From Candidatus Saccharimonadales bacterium (GTDB lineage: Bacteria; Patescibacteriota; Saccharimonadia; Saccharimonadales; Saccharimonadaceae): DNA of 37,954 bases. Numbering within the stretch: position 1 is the first letter of the stretch; each line of letters begins with the position of its first letter. Positions 16,929-24,220 of this stretch are shown one piece after another. Location of the stretch: positions 1 through 37,954 of the forward strand of contig JASLDG010000035.1 of assembly GCA_030146045.1 (NCBI GenBank). The letters run 5' to 3'. Both the position numbers and the translations under genes were made by a program. The notes under the pieces are model-generated. The model searched no databases and was not told the origin of the DNA. It saw only the letters and a program-made list of their open reading frames with translations.

Positions 16929-18113
16929 ATGATGTATACTCCAAAATTTACAACTTTTGCTGGAATAATCGCTATCGTTCTAGCGGTGGCAATAGCTGCA
17001 CTAGGGGGATCACAGACTGCTAGAGCATGGTGTGACGAGAATGCGGGTTTTAGCGATCGTTGTGTTGCGGAGAATTATGAGAGCATACCGGATAAGAGGG
17101 GTGTAAGTTTTGAGCAATATAAGGAGATGGCTCAAAAATGTAAAAGCGGAAACCCGTCTGGGCTTGATTTTGGAAGTGTTGATGAGGGCTCTTGTCTTAA
17201 CGCTGCGTCATCATGTATTCAGAAATCAGTAGATCTTAATGAGTGTAATGGAGATAGCATGGCTACCATGGCCATGAACGGTAGTTGTAATCACGGAAAA
17301 TTATTTAGCTCAAACACAAGTAGCTGTACACGCCTTAAAGAAATGAATCAGGCAGCATTCAATAAGGCTAAGGAGGCGGCCGAGAAAACCGCAGAATCAA
17401 GTTGTTCAGTTCAGGGTAGTGAGACTGAGAAGTATGACCAGAAGCAAAAATGTAAAGAAGCCATATCGAAAGCTGGCTGTAAAACACCGAGTTACAGTGG
17501 AAGCGATAATAAACGATTTAATGAGTACGGCTTCTCTGAATACCAGAGCTGTATAAATAAAGCGTTAAAAGAGTCTGCTAAGAACGAAAGCGAATGCAAA
17601 GGACGACAGGGTATATGGGATAAGAGTCAAAATAAGTGTAAGCAAAATTACTCCGATATAAAAAATAAAGATGCATGCACTGGAGCCGGAGGTAAGTGGG
17701 ACGATGCGAAGAGTTCATGTGGTCCGCAAGATGGCAAGAATCAAGATGGATCAGATACATCGACACCTGGAAGCACAGGGGGTACCGGCACGAAAGACCG
17801 CAAGAAAACTGCTGGTGAGGCTGGTACCTGCGGAGGTGCTCGAACAAACCTCATCGTTTGCGATGACAAAGCAGGACTAGGTGCTCTCGGAGCGATTCTG
17901 CGCATTGCCCTGTTTGTACTTACAATGATCGTTGGCATAGCGTCAGTTGGTGGTATTGCCTACGCTGCTGTACTCTATGCTGGTGCACAGGACAATGCTG
18001 GCAATACACAAAAAGCCAAAGAAATGATTCGCAATATTGTTATTGGATTAGTAGCGTATGGATTGATGATAGCAATTATTGGTTGGCTCGTGCCAGGAAG
18101 TGTCATTAAGTAG
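16929..18113 (+). CDS. Secreted Cys-rich modular protein with C-terminal T4SS pilin domain
   Basis: 394 residues from ATG 16929; the frame extends upstream to 16839, but this start begins a normal signal peptide (about 1-35, ending ARAW). The middle (35-290) is hydrophilic with about 18 cysteines and Lys/Glu-rich helices. It includes two adjacent units of the pattern C-x5-G-x-W-D-x5-C (near ECKGRQGIWD and ACTGAGGKWD). A Gly/Ser/Thr linker leads to a C-terminal pilin-type domain with two transmembrane helices (YAAVLYAGAQDNAG and IRNIVIGLVAYGLMIAI), which is closely similar to the 148-aa protein next door. It may be a pilus tip or adhesive pilin; that is inferred from its large ectodomain fused to a pilin module. 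Confidence 0.8.
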   Translation: MMYTPKFTTFAGIIAIVLAVAIAALGGSQTARAWCDENAGFSDRCVAENYESIPDKRGVSFEQYKEMAQKCKSGNPSGLDFGSVDEGSCLNAASSCIQKSVDLNECNGDSMATMAMNGSCNHGKLFSSNTSSCTRLKEMNQAAFNKAKEAAEKTAESSCSVQGSETEKYDQKQKCKEAISKAGCKTPSYSGSDNKRFNEYGFSEYQSCINKALKESAKNESECKGRQGIWDKSQNKCKQNYSDIKNKDACTGAGGKWDDAKSSCGPQDGKNQDGSDTSTPGSTGGTGTKDRKKTAGEAGTCGGARTNLIVCDDKAGLGALGAILRIALFVLTMIVGIASVGGIAYAAVLYAGAQDNAGNTQKAKEMIRNIVIGLVAYGLMIAIIGWLVPGSVIK

Positions 18114-18159
18114 CAATACGGTTGAGTATATCGACTAGGGCGACATCGTAAAAATAAGG

Positions 18160-18165
18160 TATACT
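18160..18165 (+). promoter_or_regulatory. -10 element of a predicted leaderless transcript (148-aa pilin)
   Basis: TATACT ends six bases before the ATG at 18172, so transcription would start at or next to the start codon. No Shine-Dalgarno and no good -35 are seen. Confidence 0.55.
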
Positions 18166-18171
18166 AAAAAC

Positions 18172-18618
18172 ATGAAATACAGAATAGGGATAAAATCAGG
18201 TATTCTGGCACTAGCCACGGTAATATCACTTAGCTTCACACCTCAGGTTTTTGCTGTCACGACGTCCACAAGCACCTCTACTTCCACGTCACCCTCTACT
18301 TCCTCATCAACCCAAGCGAGTGCCTCTGGTACATGTGGTGATTCAAAAACGGAGTTTATTCGTTGCGAAGAATCAGCTGGTCTCGGTTCGATTGGGGCGC
18401 TTATTAAAATTGCAATTTTTGTTGTCACAGTCATCATAGGTATTGCAGCGGTTGGTGGCCTGGGATATGCGGCTGTTTTGTACGCTGCTGCTCGTGACAA
18501 CCAAGGGCAGGTGTCGGAAGCACGTACTATTATTCGTAATGTCGTGATTGGTTTGGTGCTCTATGGTTTTGCCATCGCGCTTATTAACTGGCTAGTTCCA
18601 GGAGGAGTTATAGGATGA
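18172..18618 (+). CDS. T4SS pilin-like small membrane protein 1
   Basis: 148 residues: signal peptide (about 1-29), a Ser/Thr repeat linker of alternating TS pairs, a short Cys pair (CGDSKTEFIRC), then two transmembrane helices joined by a short polar turn (ARDNQGQVSEARTIIRN). The C-terminal 90 residues closely match those of the preceding 394-aa protein, so these two form one subfamily. It matches the two-helix T4SS pilin (VirB2-like) layout. Its TGA overlaps the ATG of the next gene (ATGA). Confidence 0.82.
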   Translation: MKYRIGIKSGILALATVISLSFTPQVFAVTTSTSTSTSTSPSTSSSTQASASGTCGDSKTEFIRCEESAGLGSIGALIKIAIFVVTVIIGIAAVGGLGYAAVLYAAARDNQGQVSEARTIIRNVVIGLVLYGFAIALINWLVPGGVIG

Positions 18619-19070
18619 TACAAACAGTAAAACGACTATTTTTGGGGCTTTTTGTAGTGAGTTCGCTTGCACTGGCGAGCGCCGCTACCGTTCCTCCGCA
18701 GACAGCACTTGCTGCGGGTACTGAGTGCCAGGGCGGAACATCTATTTTCCCTCGCTGGTATGATGGGTTGTGTGAGAATGGCAAAATTAAACAACCAAAA
18801 CCTGCCGGTAACAAAACTGAAGATACGCAAAATGCCCTTGGTGGTTTTGTTGCGATTATCGCCATGAACGTCGTGAGTATGATTCTTACGGTAGTTGGAT
18901 ATGTATCTCTTGCATTTATCATTTACGGAGGTATTAAGTATATTACTTCGGGAGATGATTCTTCGGGTATTGCTGCGGGCAAGAAGATTATTACAAATGC
19001 AATTATCGGGTTAATTATTTCGATTGCTTCGGTGGCACTTGTGAAATTTGTTGTTGCGGCGATTAAGTAG
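18615..19070 (+). CDS. T4SS pilin-like small membrane protein 2
   Basis: 151 residues: signal peptide (about 1-33), a mature N-terminus with one Cys pair (ECQGGTSIF and LCENGK), and two C-terminal transmembrane helices joined by the loop GGIKYITSGDDSSGI. The loop matches the G-(I/L)-(R/K)-Y-x-(T/S)-S-x-(G/D)-D-S-S pattern of the later pilins. The start overlaps the stop of the previous gene by ATGA, indicating translational coupling. It is more diverged from the last three pilins than they are from one another. Confidence 0.82.
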   Translation: MIQTVKRLFLGLFVVSSLALASAATVPPQTALAAGTECQGGTSIFPRWYDGLCENGKIKQPKPAGNKTEDTQNALGGFVAIIAMNVVSMILTVVGYVSLAFIIYGGIKYITSGDDSSGIAAGKKIITNAIIGLIISIASVALVKFVVAAIK

Positions 19071-19082
19071 GAGAAGATGAGT

Positions 19083-19484
19083 ATGATTAAAAAAATACAA
19101 TATGCAGTAGGGTGCCTCGCCATTATGGTGATGGTAGCGGCTGGATCGGTACAAGTAGCGCAAGCGGTCTCACCGAGCACGAGCACTAGTACCAATAGTA
19201 ATACCACTATAGAGATTAGCGAAAAAGATCTCAACCTGACTGGTGCGCCAAAGAAAATTGAGCAGAGCCAGATTGAAGCAATATTTAATACTGTTTATTT
19301 TGTTGTTGGTATCGTTGCAGTTATATCAATCATCATCGGTGCGCTTCGGTATGCCTCTGCCAACGGTGACTCCAGTATTATCCAGAGGGCTAAAAACACT
19401 ATTCTCTACTCTGTTATCGGGTTGATTGTAGTAATTTCAGCGGCCGCCGTGACGTCATTTGTAATTAACAATATAGGAAAGTAA
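19083..19484 (+). CDS. T4SS pilin-like small membrane protein 3
   Basis: 133 residues from ATG 19083, chosen over ATG 19077 because AGGAG at 19069-19073 is then nine bases away rather than three. Signal peptide (about 1-26), then a Ser/Thr-rich mature start and an acidic segment, then two helices with the conserved turn LRYASANGDSSII and RAKNTILYSVIGLIVVIS. Part of the tightly packed pilin operon. Confidence 0.82.
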   Translation: MIKKIQYAVGCLAIMVMVAAGSVQVAQAVSPSTSTSTNSNTTIEISEKDLNLTGAPKKIEQSQIEAIFNTVYFVVGIVAVISIIIGALRYASANGDSSIIQRAKNTILYSVIGLIVVISAAAVTSFVINNIGK

Positions 19485-19490
19485 TAAGAT

Positions 19491-19982
19491 ATGAAGAAGG
19501 TATTTTCAGGACTGATTGTAGCTATCATCGCAGTGGCAAGCGTAGGCTTGGCGAGTCCGTCAGCTCATGCGATCGATGTATTTAAAAATGGATGCGATAG
19601 TAAAACACCGGCTGCTACAGGTGCTGCTAAAAGCGCGAGTACGGGCGGAAGTAATATTTGTGGAGCGTCAGAAAAGGACGATTTTGCAACTATTGCTAAA
19701 AACGTCATCAACACCCTCCTTTACGTCGTTGGTATCGTCGCAGTAGTGATGATTATCATCGGCGGTATCCGTTATGCGTCGTCGAATGGTGACTCCAGCG
19801 CTATCCAGGGTGCTAAAAACACCATCCTTTATGCCGTGATTGGCTTGATCGTGGCAATTATGGCCTTCGCTATTGTCAACTTCGTCGTGGCGCGGTTTGC
19901 TGGTTCAGGCGGTGGATCGAGTGGAAATAATGGCGGTACCCCTGCAACCCCGGCACAAACAGGTACAGTTTCAGGAAATTAA
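19491..19982 (+). CDS. T4SS pilin-like small membrane protein 4
   Basis: 163 residues: signal peptide (about 1-27, ending AHAID), a Cys pair in the mature N-terminus, two helices with the turn GGIRYASSNGDSSAIQ and AKNTILYAVIGLIVA, and a Gly/Ser/Thr/Pro-rich C-terminal tail of about 30 residues not present in the next pilins. AGGAAAG precedes the ATG. It shares long stretches of near-identical DNA with pilins 5 and 6 over the two helices. Confidence 0.85.
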   Translation: MKKVFSGLIVAIIAVASVGLASPSAHAIDVFKNGCDSKTPAATGAAKSASTGGSNICGASEKDDFATIAKNVINTLLYVVGIVAVVMIIIGGIRYASSNGDSSAIQGAKNTILYAVIGLIVAIMAFAIVNFVVARFAGSGGGSSGNNGGTPATPAQTGTVSGN

Positions 19983-19998
19983 CTAAGGAGATAAAGAA

Positions 19999-20385
19999 AT
20001 GAAAAAGAAACTACAACTATTTACAGCCTCACTTGCACTTATTGCTGGAGTGCTCTCACCTGCACTTGTGGCAGTTCCGGCAGTCCATGCGAGTGCAACC
20101 GATGAAATCACCAATGGTCTCAAGGCAACTGGTGCTGATAATAGCGGCGGGGCTTCGCTCGAAGATAATATTAAGATTATTACCAACGTTCTCCTCTTTA
20201 TTCTGGGTGCGATTGCGGTTATCATGATTATCATCGGTGGTATTCGTTATGCGACAAGTAATGGTGACTCAAGCGCCATCCAAGGTGCCAAGAACACTAT
20301 CCTCTATGCTGTGATTGGCCTGATCGTGGCGATTTTGGCATATGCGATCGTTAACTTCGTCGTAACAGCGTTTGTTAAAAAGTAA
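19999..20385 (+). CDS. T4SS pilin-like small membrane protein 5
   Basis: 128 residues: signal peptide (about 1-31, ending VHASA), a short polar mature N-terminus without cysteine, then two helices with GGIRYATSNGDSSAIQ and AKNTILYAVIGLIVAILAYAI. AGGAG eight bases before the ATG is the strongest ribosome-binding site of the array. This is the minimal form of the pilin and is typical of VirB2-like size (about 95 mature residues). Confidence 0.87.
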   Translation: MKKKLQLFTASLALIAGVLSPALVAVPAVHASATDEITNGLKATGADNSGGASLEDNIKIITNVLLFILGAIAVIMIIIGGIRYATSNGDSSAIQGAKNTILYAVIGLIVAILAYAIVNFVVTAFVKK

Positions 20386-20389
20386 GCAC

Positions 20390-20418
20390 TTAACAAACAG
20401 AGACATATCTGCTATAAA
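20390..20418 (+). promoter_or_regulatory. Strong internal promoter before pilin 6
   Basis: TTAACA (20390-20395), 17-base spacer, TATAAA (20413-20418), with TG one base before the -10 (extended -10). It gives a leader of about 28 bases with AAGGAAAGG before ATG 20453, so pilin 6 can be expressed apart from, and probably above, the rest of the operon. Confidence 0.8.
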
Positions 20419-20452
20419 ATAAGTAGGATAATCCTAAGGAAAGGAACTTTCA

Positions 20453-20884
20453 ATGAAACAAACTATCAAAAAAGCACTGCTTGGCGGACTTGCCCTTCCA
20501 GTTATGGTTCTTGGCGCAAGCCTGTTTACAAGCACGCTACAGGTTGCACCTGCTAACGCAGCTTTCGACAAGAGCCTCTCTGATGGCGCTAAGTCAGCTC
20601 AGGGCAAGGATCAGCAGGGTGACGCAGCTACACTCTTTGGTGAAGGCGGCGAAGGTGGTATCTTTAAGACCATTACCAACGTTCTCTTGTTCTTGATCGG
20701 TGCTATTAGCGTGATCATGCTCATCATCGGTGGTATCCGTTATGTGGTATCCGGTGGCGACTCAAGCGCCGTCCAGAGTGCCAAGAACACCATCCTCTAT
20801 GCGATTGTTGGTGTGATTGTGGCCATTCTCGCCTATGCGGTGGTCAACTTCGTGATCGGCAGCTTTGCTTCAAACCAAGGCTAG
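20453..20884 (+). CDS. T4SS pilin-like small membrane protein 6 (probable major pilin)
   Basis: 143 residues: signal peptide (about 1-35, ending ANAAF), a polar mature N-terminus with Gly/Glu-rich turn, and two helices with GGIRYVVSGGDSSAVQ and AKNTILYAIVGVIVAILAY. It has its own extended -10 promoter, a good ribosome-binding site, and the strongest terminator of the region directly after it. A separately controlled, strongly expressed last gene is what one expects for the main fibre subunit, but this is inferred. Confidence 0.87.
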   Translation: MKQTIKKALLGGLALPVMVLGASLFTSTLQVAPANAAFDKSLSDGAKSAQGKDQQGDAATLFGEGGEGGIFKTITNVLLFLIGAISVIMLIIGGIRYVVSGGDSSAVQSAKNTILYAIVGVIVAILAYAVVNFVIGSFASNQG

Positions 20885-20906
20885 TACACAAACACTTTAC
20901 TATACT

Positions 20907-20938
20907 AAAACCGCTCCTTTCTCGGGAGCGGTTTTTGG
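20907..20938 (+). terminator. Rho-independent terminator of the pilin operon
   Basis: Arms 20907-20917 and 20925-20935 (core CCGCTCC/GGAGCGG) with a seven-base loop and a T5 run. Confidence 0.92.
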
Positions 20939-20946
20939 TTGTGTAC

Positions 20947-20977
20947 TGTCATTCTCTGATCAAGTCAGAGAATGACA
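20947..20977. repeat. 13-bp perfect inverted repeat without U-tract
   Basis: Arms 20947-20959 and 20965-20977, loop TCAAG. It sits between two terminators and lacks a T-run, so its role is unclear. Confidence 0.7.
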
Positions 20978-20992
20978 CCATCATCTATAGTA

Positions 20993-21027
20993 AAAACTCC
21001 TCGTGCCCAAACGAGGAGTTTTATTTT
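20993..21027. terminator. Bidirectional terminator, used by hsp20
   Basis: Arms 20993-21004 and 21011-21022 (core ACTCCTCGT/ACGAGGAGT), loop GCCCAA, with T-runs on both strands. It ends the minus-strand hsp20 gene. Confidence 0.88.
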
Positions 21028-21046
21028 GCCAAAGAGCCGGGTTCTT

Positions 21047-21511
21047 CTAGAGAACTTGAATCTTCTTAGCTTGTTCTTGCTTTACTTTGCCAAAGCTGAT
21101 GGTCAAAACACCGTCTTTGAGGACCGCTTCAACTTCATCTTCTTTGACAGCAACAGGAAGTGCGAGCGTGCGGCTAAATTCGCCCCAGTAGCATTCCTGA
21201 ATGTGCCAGTTGGTAGCTGCAGAATCGTCACCGCTTGAGAGTGTACCGCTGATGGTCAAAATACCATCAGAGATGCTTACATCAAGGTCTTCCTTGTTAA
21301 CGCCAGCTGTACGCGCTTTTACTACAAGTTTTTCTTCTGTCTCATACACATCAACTGCCAGTTGTCCTGGGAACTCATCCTCAACGGTCTCGCTATCGTC
21401 TTGGATGGGTGCTTGCATTGATGAGGTATCAGACAAGTCGTCATCATTTAGAAATGCTGCGGCGAGCTCATCTTCGATCAGTAGATCGTCATTGCTTTGC
21501 TTTCGGGCCAT
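21047..21511 (-). CDS. Hsp20/alpha-crystallin small heat shock protein
   Basis: 154 residues from ATG 21511, chosen because GGAGG is five bases upstream; a GTG at 21523 lacks such a site. An acidic N-terminal arm of about 50 residues is followed by an alpha-crystallin domain (about 50-150): LAVDVYETEEKLVVKA at its start, the GILTISG strand, FSRTLALP, and the closing DGVLTISF. ATP-independent holdase for unfolded proteins. The C-terminal I-x-V motif (IQVL) used for oligomer contacts is present at the very end. Monocistronic, with its own promoter and terminator. Confidence 0.92.
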   Translation of the reverse strand: MARKQSNDDLLIEDELAAAFLNDDDLSDTSSMQAPIQDDSETVEDEFPGQLAVDVYETEEKLVVKARTAGVNKEDLDVSISDGILTISGTLSSGDDSAATNWHIQECYWGEFSRTLALPVAVKEDEVEAVLKDGVLTISFGKVKQEQAKKIQVL

Positions 21512-21558
21512 GGTATCCTCCACTTTTCTCTAGGCTCTATTGACAAATAGTCCCTATC

Positions 21559-21587
21559 AGTATAGCTAATCTATGCATTATAATCAA
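21559..21587 (-). promoter_or_regulatory. Promoter of hsp20
   Basis: On the minus strand TTGATT (21582-21587), 17-base spacer, TATACT (21559-21564). The start codon is about 48 bases after the -10. No CIRCE is seen here, unlike groES, so HrcA does not obviously control this gene. Confidence 0.7.
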
Positions 21588-21618
21588 CTAGCGGAAGGGT
21601 CAAAACGTAAATAATACA

Positions 21619-22302
21619 ATGATTGATACAGTGCTTTCATATATAGCTCCTCACCACTGTTATGGGTGTGATAAAATCGGCATGTTGCTATGCGATAATT
21701 GTAAATATGACATCATCAGCGAGCCATTTTTGCACTGTGTTGGCTGCGCACTTCGACCCGCTGGGGCGTCTGGTATTTGCAACCAGTGTCGCCTGCCCTA
21801 TCAACGGGCGTGGTGTATTGCCTGGCGTGATGGGATATGCGAGAAGTTGATTAATGGCTATAAATTCTCACGCATGAGAGCGGTTGATGCGGTAGCGGCA
21901 CAACTTATTGATGAAACACTTCCTCGGCTGCCTCCTCATACTGTTATCGTACCGATTCCTACTATTGCAAGACATATCCGCATGCGAGGGTATGATCATA
22001 TGATGCGTATTGCCCAGCGTTTTGGTAAGCGGCGTGGACATACGGTTGAGCACTACCTGGTGCGCCAGACTACGTCAGTGCAACATGGAGCATCGGCACG
22101 GGTTCGCCGTAAGCAGGCGGCCGAGGCGTTTACGGCTACGACGACACTCGACCCGGATATACCCTATTTGTTGCTTGACGATGTAGTGACAACTGGTTCA
22201 ACGATCCGCTCGGCAGCAAAAGTACTTCGAGCGCAGGGAGCGACTCAAGTATGGGTGGCTACAATTACCCGTCAACCTCTCGACGAAAAGCATAAAATTT
22301 GA
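21619..22302 (+). CDS. comF: ComF-family phosphoribosyltransferase-like protein
   Basis: 227 residues. An N-terminal zinc-binding part contains CYGC, CDNC, CVGC and CNQC pairs (about residues 14-55). The C-terminal type I phosphoribosyltransferase fold has the PRPP-binding motif LLLDDVVTTGST (about 184-195), and the conserved RGYDH segment precedes it. ComF proteins act in DNA uptake and transformation in several bacteria. Alongside a T4SS pilus locus this hints at competence, but only as an association. The stop TGA is also the upstream part of the extended -10 of the following tRNA. Confidence 0.9.
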   Translation: MIDTVLSYIAPHHCYGCDKIGMLLCDNCKYDIISEPFLHCVGCALRPAGASGICNQCRLPYQRAWCIAWRDGICEKLINGYKFSRMRAVDAVAAQLIDETLPRLPPHTVIVPIPTIARHIRMRGYDHMMRIAQRFGKRRGHTVEHYLVRQTTSVQHGASARVRRKQAAEAFTATTTLDPDIPYLLLDDVVTTGSTIRSAAKVLRAQGATQVWVATITRQPLDEKHKI

Positions 22303-22308
22303 TACGAT
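22303..22308 (+). promoter_or_regulatory. Candidate extended -10 for tRNA-Ser(UGA)
   Basis: TGA then TACGAT, fourteen bases before the tRNA; the TG belongs to the comF stop codon. No convincing -35. Confidence 0.4.
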
Positions 22309-22322
22309 AGTCTCCGTAGCCT

Positions 22323-22412
<90 letters not shown>

Positions 22413-22513
22413 GATATGCTACAATTGACTTGGTTGCCACCGCCTCATTGCGTGTATGGTAGCTAGGGAAAAGAGCAGCCGGTCTCGAGTGATTTATTTA
22501 CTCGCACCGCGCG

Positions 22514-22540
22514 ATGAGAAAAACCGTAGGTTTGTCTCAT
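22514..22540. repeat. 12-bp inverted repeat between two tRNA-Ser genes
   Basis: Arms 22514-22525 and 22529-22540 pair at 11 of 12 positions with a three-base loop (GTA), just before tRNA-Ser(GCU). Possibly a processing structure of a two-tRNA transcript. Confidence 0.55.
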
Positions 22541-22547
22541 GTGCTAA

Positions 22548-22640
22548 GGAGGAGTACCCAAGTGGCTGAAGGGGACGGTTTGCTAAATCGTTAGTACGGG
22601 GAGACCTGGAGCGGGAGTTCGAATCTCCCCTCCTCCGCCA
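22548..22640 (+). tRNA. tRNA-Ser(GCU)
   Basis: Class II tRNA with encoded CCA. Acceptor GGAGGAG/CTCCTCC, anticodon loop TTGCTAA with anticodon GCT at 22582-22584, long variable arm, T-loop GTTCGAATC. Same strand as tRNA-Ser(UGA), 135 bases apart. Confidence 0.97.
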
Positions 22641-22680
22641 AATAGAAAAGACATGCGGCTGCATGTCTTTTCTATTTGGC
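22637..22680. terminator. 20-bp perfect hairpin that includes the tRNA 3' end
   Basis: Arms 22637-22656 and 22661-22680 with loop GGCT. The left arm starts with the discriminator base and CCA of tRNA-Ser(GCU). The core GACATGC/GCATGTC is followed by TTTTCTATTT, so it is also an intrinsic terminator. Confidence 0.85.
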
Positions 22681-22769
22681 ACAATGAGGTAGAGACTTGA
22701 ACTCTCGCGTAAATTGCGTAGCAATTTGGCGGCGAGTTCGGTGAATGAAGCAAAAGGAACAACCTTCTT

Positions 22770-22778
22770 TGCTATAAT
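22770..22778 (+). promoter_or_regulatory. Extended -10 promoter of the SMR gene
   Basis: TGC followed by TATAAT (22773-22778); no good -35. The leader to ATG 22850 is about 65 bases. I looked for guanidine riboswitch motifs in it and found none. Confidence 0.6.
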
Positions 22779-22849
22779 AGCAGCACAACCTAATATTCTG
22801 ACGAGTGCGACGTACCAGGCATAGCAAAGACGACGCGAGAGGATAGTAT

Positions 22850-23167
22850 ATGGCATGGATCGTACTTGTATTATCAGGAGTTCTTGAGGCAGTCTGGGCG
22901 ACTGCGCTCAGTAAATCAGAGGGTTTTACTAACTTAATTCCGACAATAGTTTTTGTACTTGGGTTGACCCTAAGTATGGTTGGTCTTGCCTATGCTATGC
23001 GGACATTGCCAGTAGGTACGGCATATGCAGTATGGGTTGGTATTGGGGCTAGTCTAACGGTGGCATACGCAATGGCTACAGGTGCTGAGACGATATCTAT
23101 GGCGAAAGTGCTTCTTGTTTTGGGTATCGTTGTTTGTGTTGTTGGTCTCAAGTTATTGCATGACTAG
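22850..23167 (+). CDS. Small multidrug resistance (SMR) family exporter, SugE/Gdx-like
   Basis: 105 residues, four transmembrane helices, the exact size of SMR proteins. The conserved glutamate in helix 1 is Glu13 (VLSGVLEAVWA). The segment LPVGTAYAVWVGIGA matches the SugE/Gdx branch (guanidinium exporters) better than EmrE. Members work as antiparallel dimers, exchanging a cation for protons. AGAGGA six bases upstream supports ATG 22850. It stands alone between tRNA genes and a membrane protein. The guanidinium specificity is inferred from similarity only. Confidence 0.9.
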   Translation: MAWIVLVLSGVLEAVWATALSKSEGFTNLIPTIVFVLGLTLSMVGLAYAMRTLPVGTAYAVWVGIGASLTVAYAMATGAETISMAKVLLVLGIVVCVVGLKLLHD

Positions 23168-23252
23168 GTTGAGAAAGTTCAGATGATACTTCCTTTCTCT
23201 TGTGAAATGCTTCGGTATTGAGTTTTTCTATTATTTTCGACAACGCTCATGC

Positions 23253-23258
23253 TACAAT
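23253..23258 (+). promoter_or_regulatory. Extended -10 of a predicted leaderless transcript
   Basis: TGC then TACAAT; six bases separate it from ATG 23265. No Shine-Dalgarno before that ATG. Confidence 0.6.
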
Positions 23259-23264
23259 AATCAT

Positions 23265-24101
23265 ATGCAACCCAACAATCAAGCTGGTGTTCCGCCTCAG
23301 GCTCCGCAGCCGCGTCCTGTTCCGCCTGCTCCAGTATCTCCACAGCCGCAGGTATCCCAATCACCAACATATGCTATTAACGAGCGTGGTGAGCGTGTAC
23401 TCCAGCCTTTGCAGCAAAATGCTGCCCCACAGCAGCCACAGGCGGCACCTCAGCCTTCTCAGGTAGCGCAAGCTGCCCCGGCACCTGCGGCCGCTCCTGC
23501 CCCGCAGCCGCAAGCCGTAGCTTCTCAGCCAGCACCTTTGGCGCCTGAAGTATTAGGCGCTGCAGCTGTCGAAGCACAAGTTGAAAATAGCCATGAATTT
23601 GTTGACATCTCTGATGACGGCTACGAAGAGGGTGATATTGACTTGTCTGAACCTGTTTCGTGGCAGGCAAAAGAGTTCATTCATCGTGAAAAGACGGCAA
23701 TTTGGTATGTTGCTTTTGTAGCAATACTTCTTGTATTGGGCGGTATTTCTATCTGGACAAAAGGCTACACATTTACGCTACTCCTTGTGGTTATCGCCGT
23801 AGTGCTTATTATCTATATTCGTCGCGGTCCACGTACGATGACCTACACCTTGTCTGAAGAAGGATTGACCGTTGATAATATGCTGCACCGCTATGATGAC
23901 TTTAAGTCGTTTGGTATTATTCGCGACGGTGAGGAGTTTTCAGTTATGCTCATCCCGCGTAAGCGATTCCAGCCAGGTATCACTGTCTACTTCCCTGAAG
24001 AAGCTGGCGAAGACATCGTAGACGCGCTTGGTTCGCGACTGCCGATGCGTGATCTCAAGCTTGATGTGGTCGACCGGATCGTCCGCTTCCTGCGCCTCTA
24101 G
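23265..24101 (+). CDS. Membrane protein with Pro/Gln/Ala-rich N-terminus and two helices
   Basis: 278 residues from ATG 23265; the open frame continues to 23202, but the -10 at 23253-23258 excludes that extension from the mRNA. Residues 1-100 are Pro/Gln/Ala-rich and disordered, followed by an acidic patch. Two transmembrane helices lie near 145-165 and 170-190. The C-terminal 85 residues form a small soluble domain beginning TMTYTLSEEGLTV, with the strand pattern of bacterial PH-like domains attached to membrane helices. No specific function recognised. Confidence 0.8.
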   Translation: MQPNNQAGVPPQAPQPRPVPPAPVSPQPQVSQSPTYAINERGERVLQPLQQNAAPQQPQAAPQPSQVAQAAPAPAAAPAPQPQAVASQPAPLAPEVLGAAAVEAQVENSHEFVDISDDGYEEGDIDLSEPVSWQAKEFIHREKTAIWYVAFVAILLVLGGISIWTKGYTFTLLLVVIAVVLIIYIRRGPRTMTYTLSEEGLTVDNMLHRYDDFKSFGIIRDGEEFSVMLIPRKRFQPGITVYFPEEAGEDIVDALGSRLPMRDLKLDVVDRIVRFLRL

Positions 24102-24205
24102 CCTTGCCAAGAGGAGAAAAGTAGAGTACAATAGCCTCTGTTCGTGTCTAGAGTAATCCAGCTCGGAAGCACCTTATAGTTACACGAAAGCGCGATTATA
24201 CTTTG

Positions 24206-24211
24206 TATAAT
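24206..24211 (+). promoter_or_regulatory. Candidate -10 of tRNA-Arg
   Basis: TATAAT nine bases before the tRNA 5' end, so transcription would start within a few bases of the mature end. No clear -35. Confidence 0.45.
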
Positions 24212-24220
24212 CCGCTGTAT

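Noticed and set aside
22677..22720. Decayed tRNA 3' half on the minus strand (GAGTTCAAGTCTC then a TGCCA)
   Set aside because: The T-arm resemblance is partial (four of five stem pairs) and the acceptor spacing to CCA is wrong by two bases; no 5' half is found.
22641..22849. Guanidine riboswitch upstream of the SugE/Gdx-like gene
   Set aside because: Several ACG-containing segments occur, but no paired ACGR-loop hairpins or ykkC core are recognisable.
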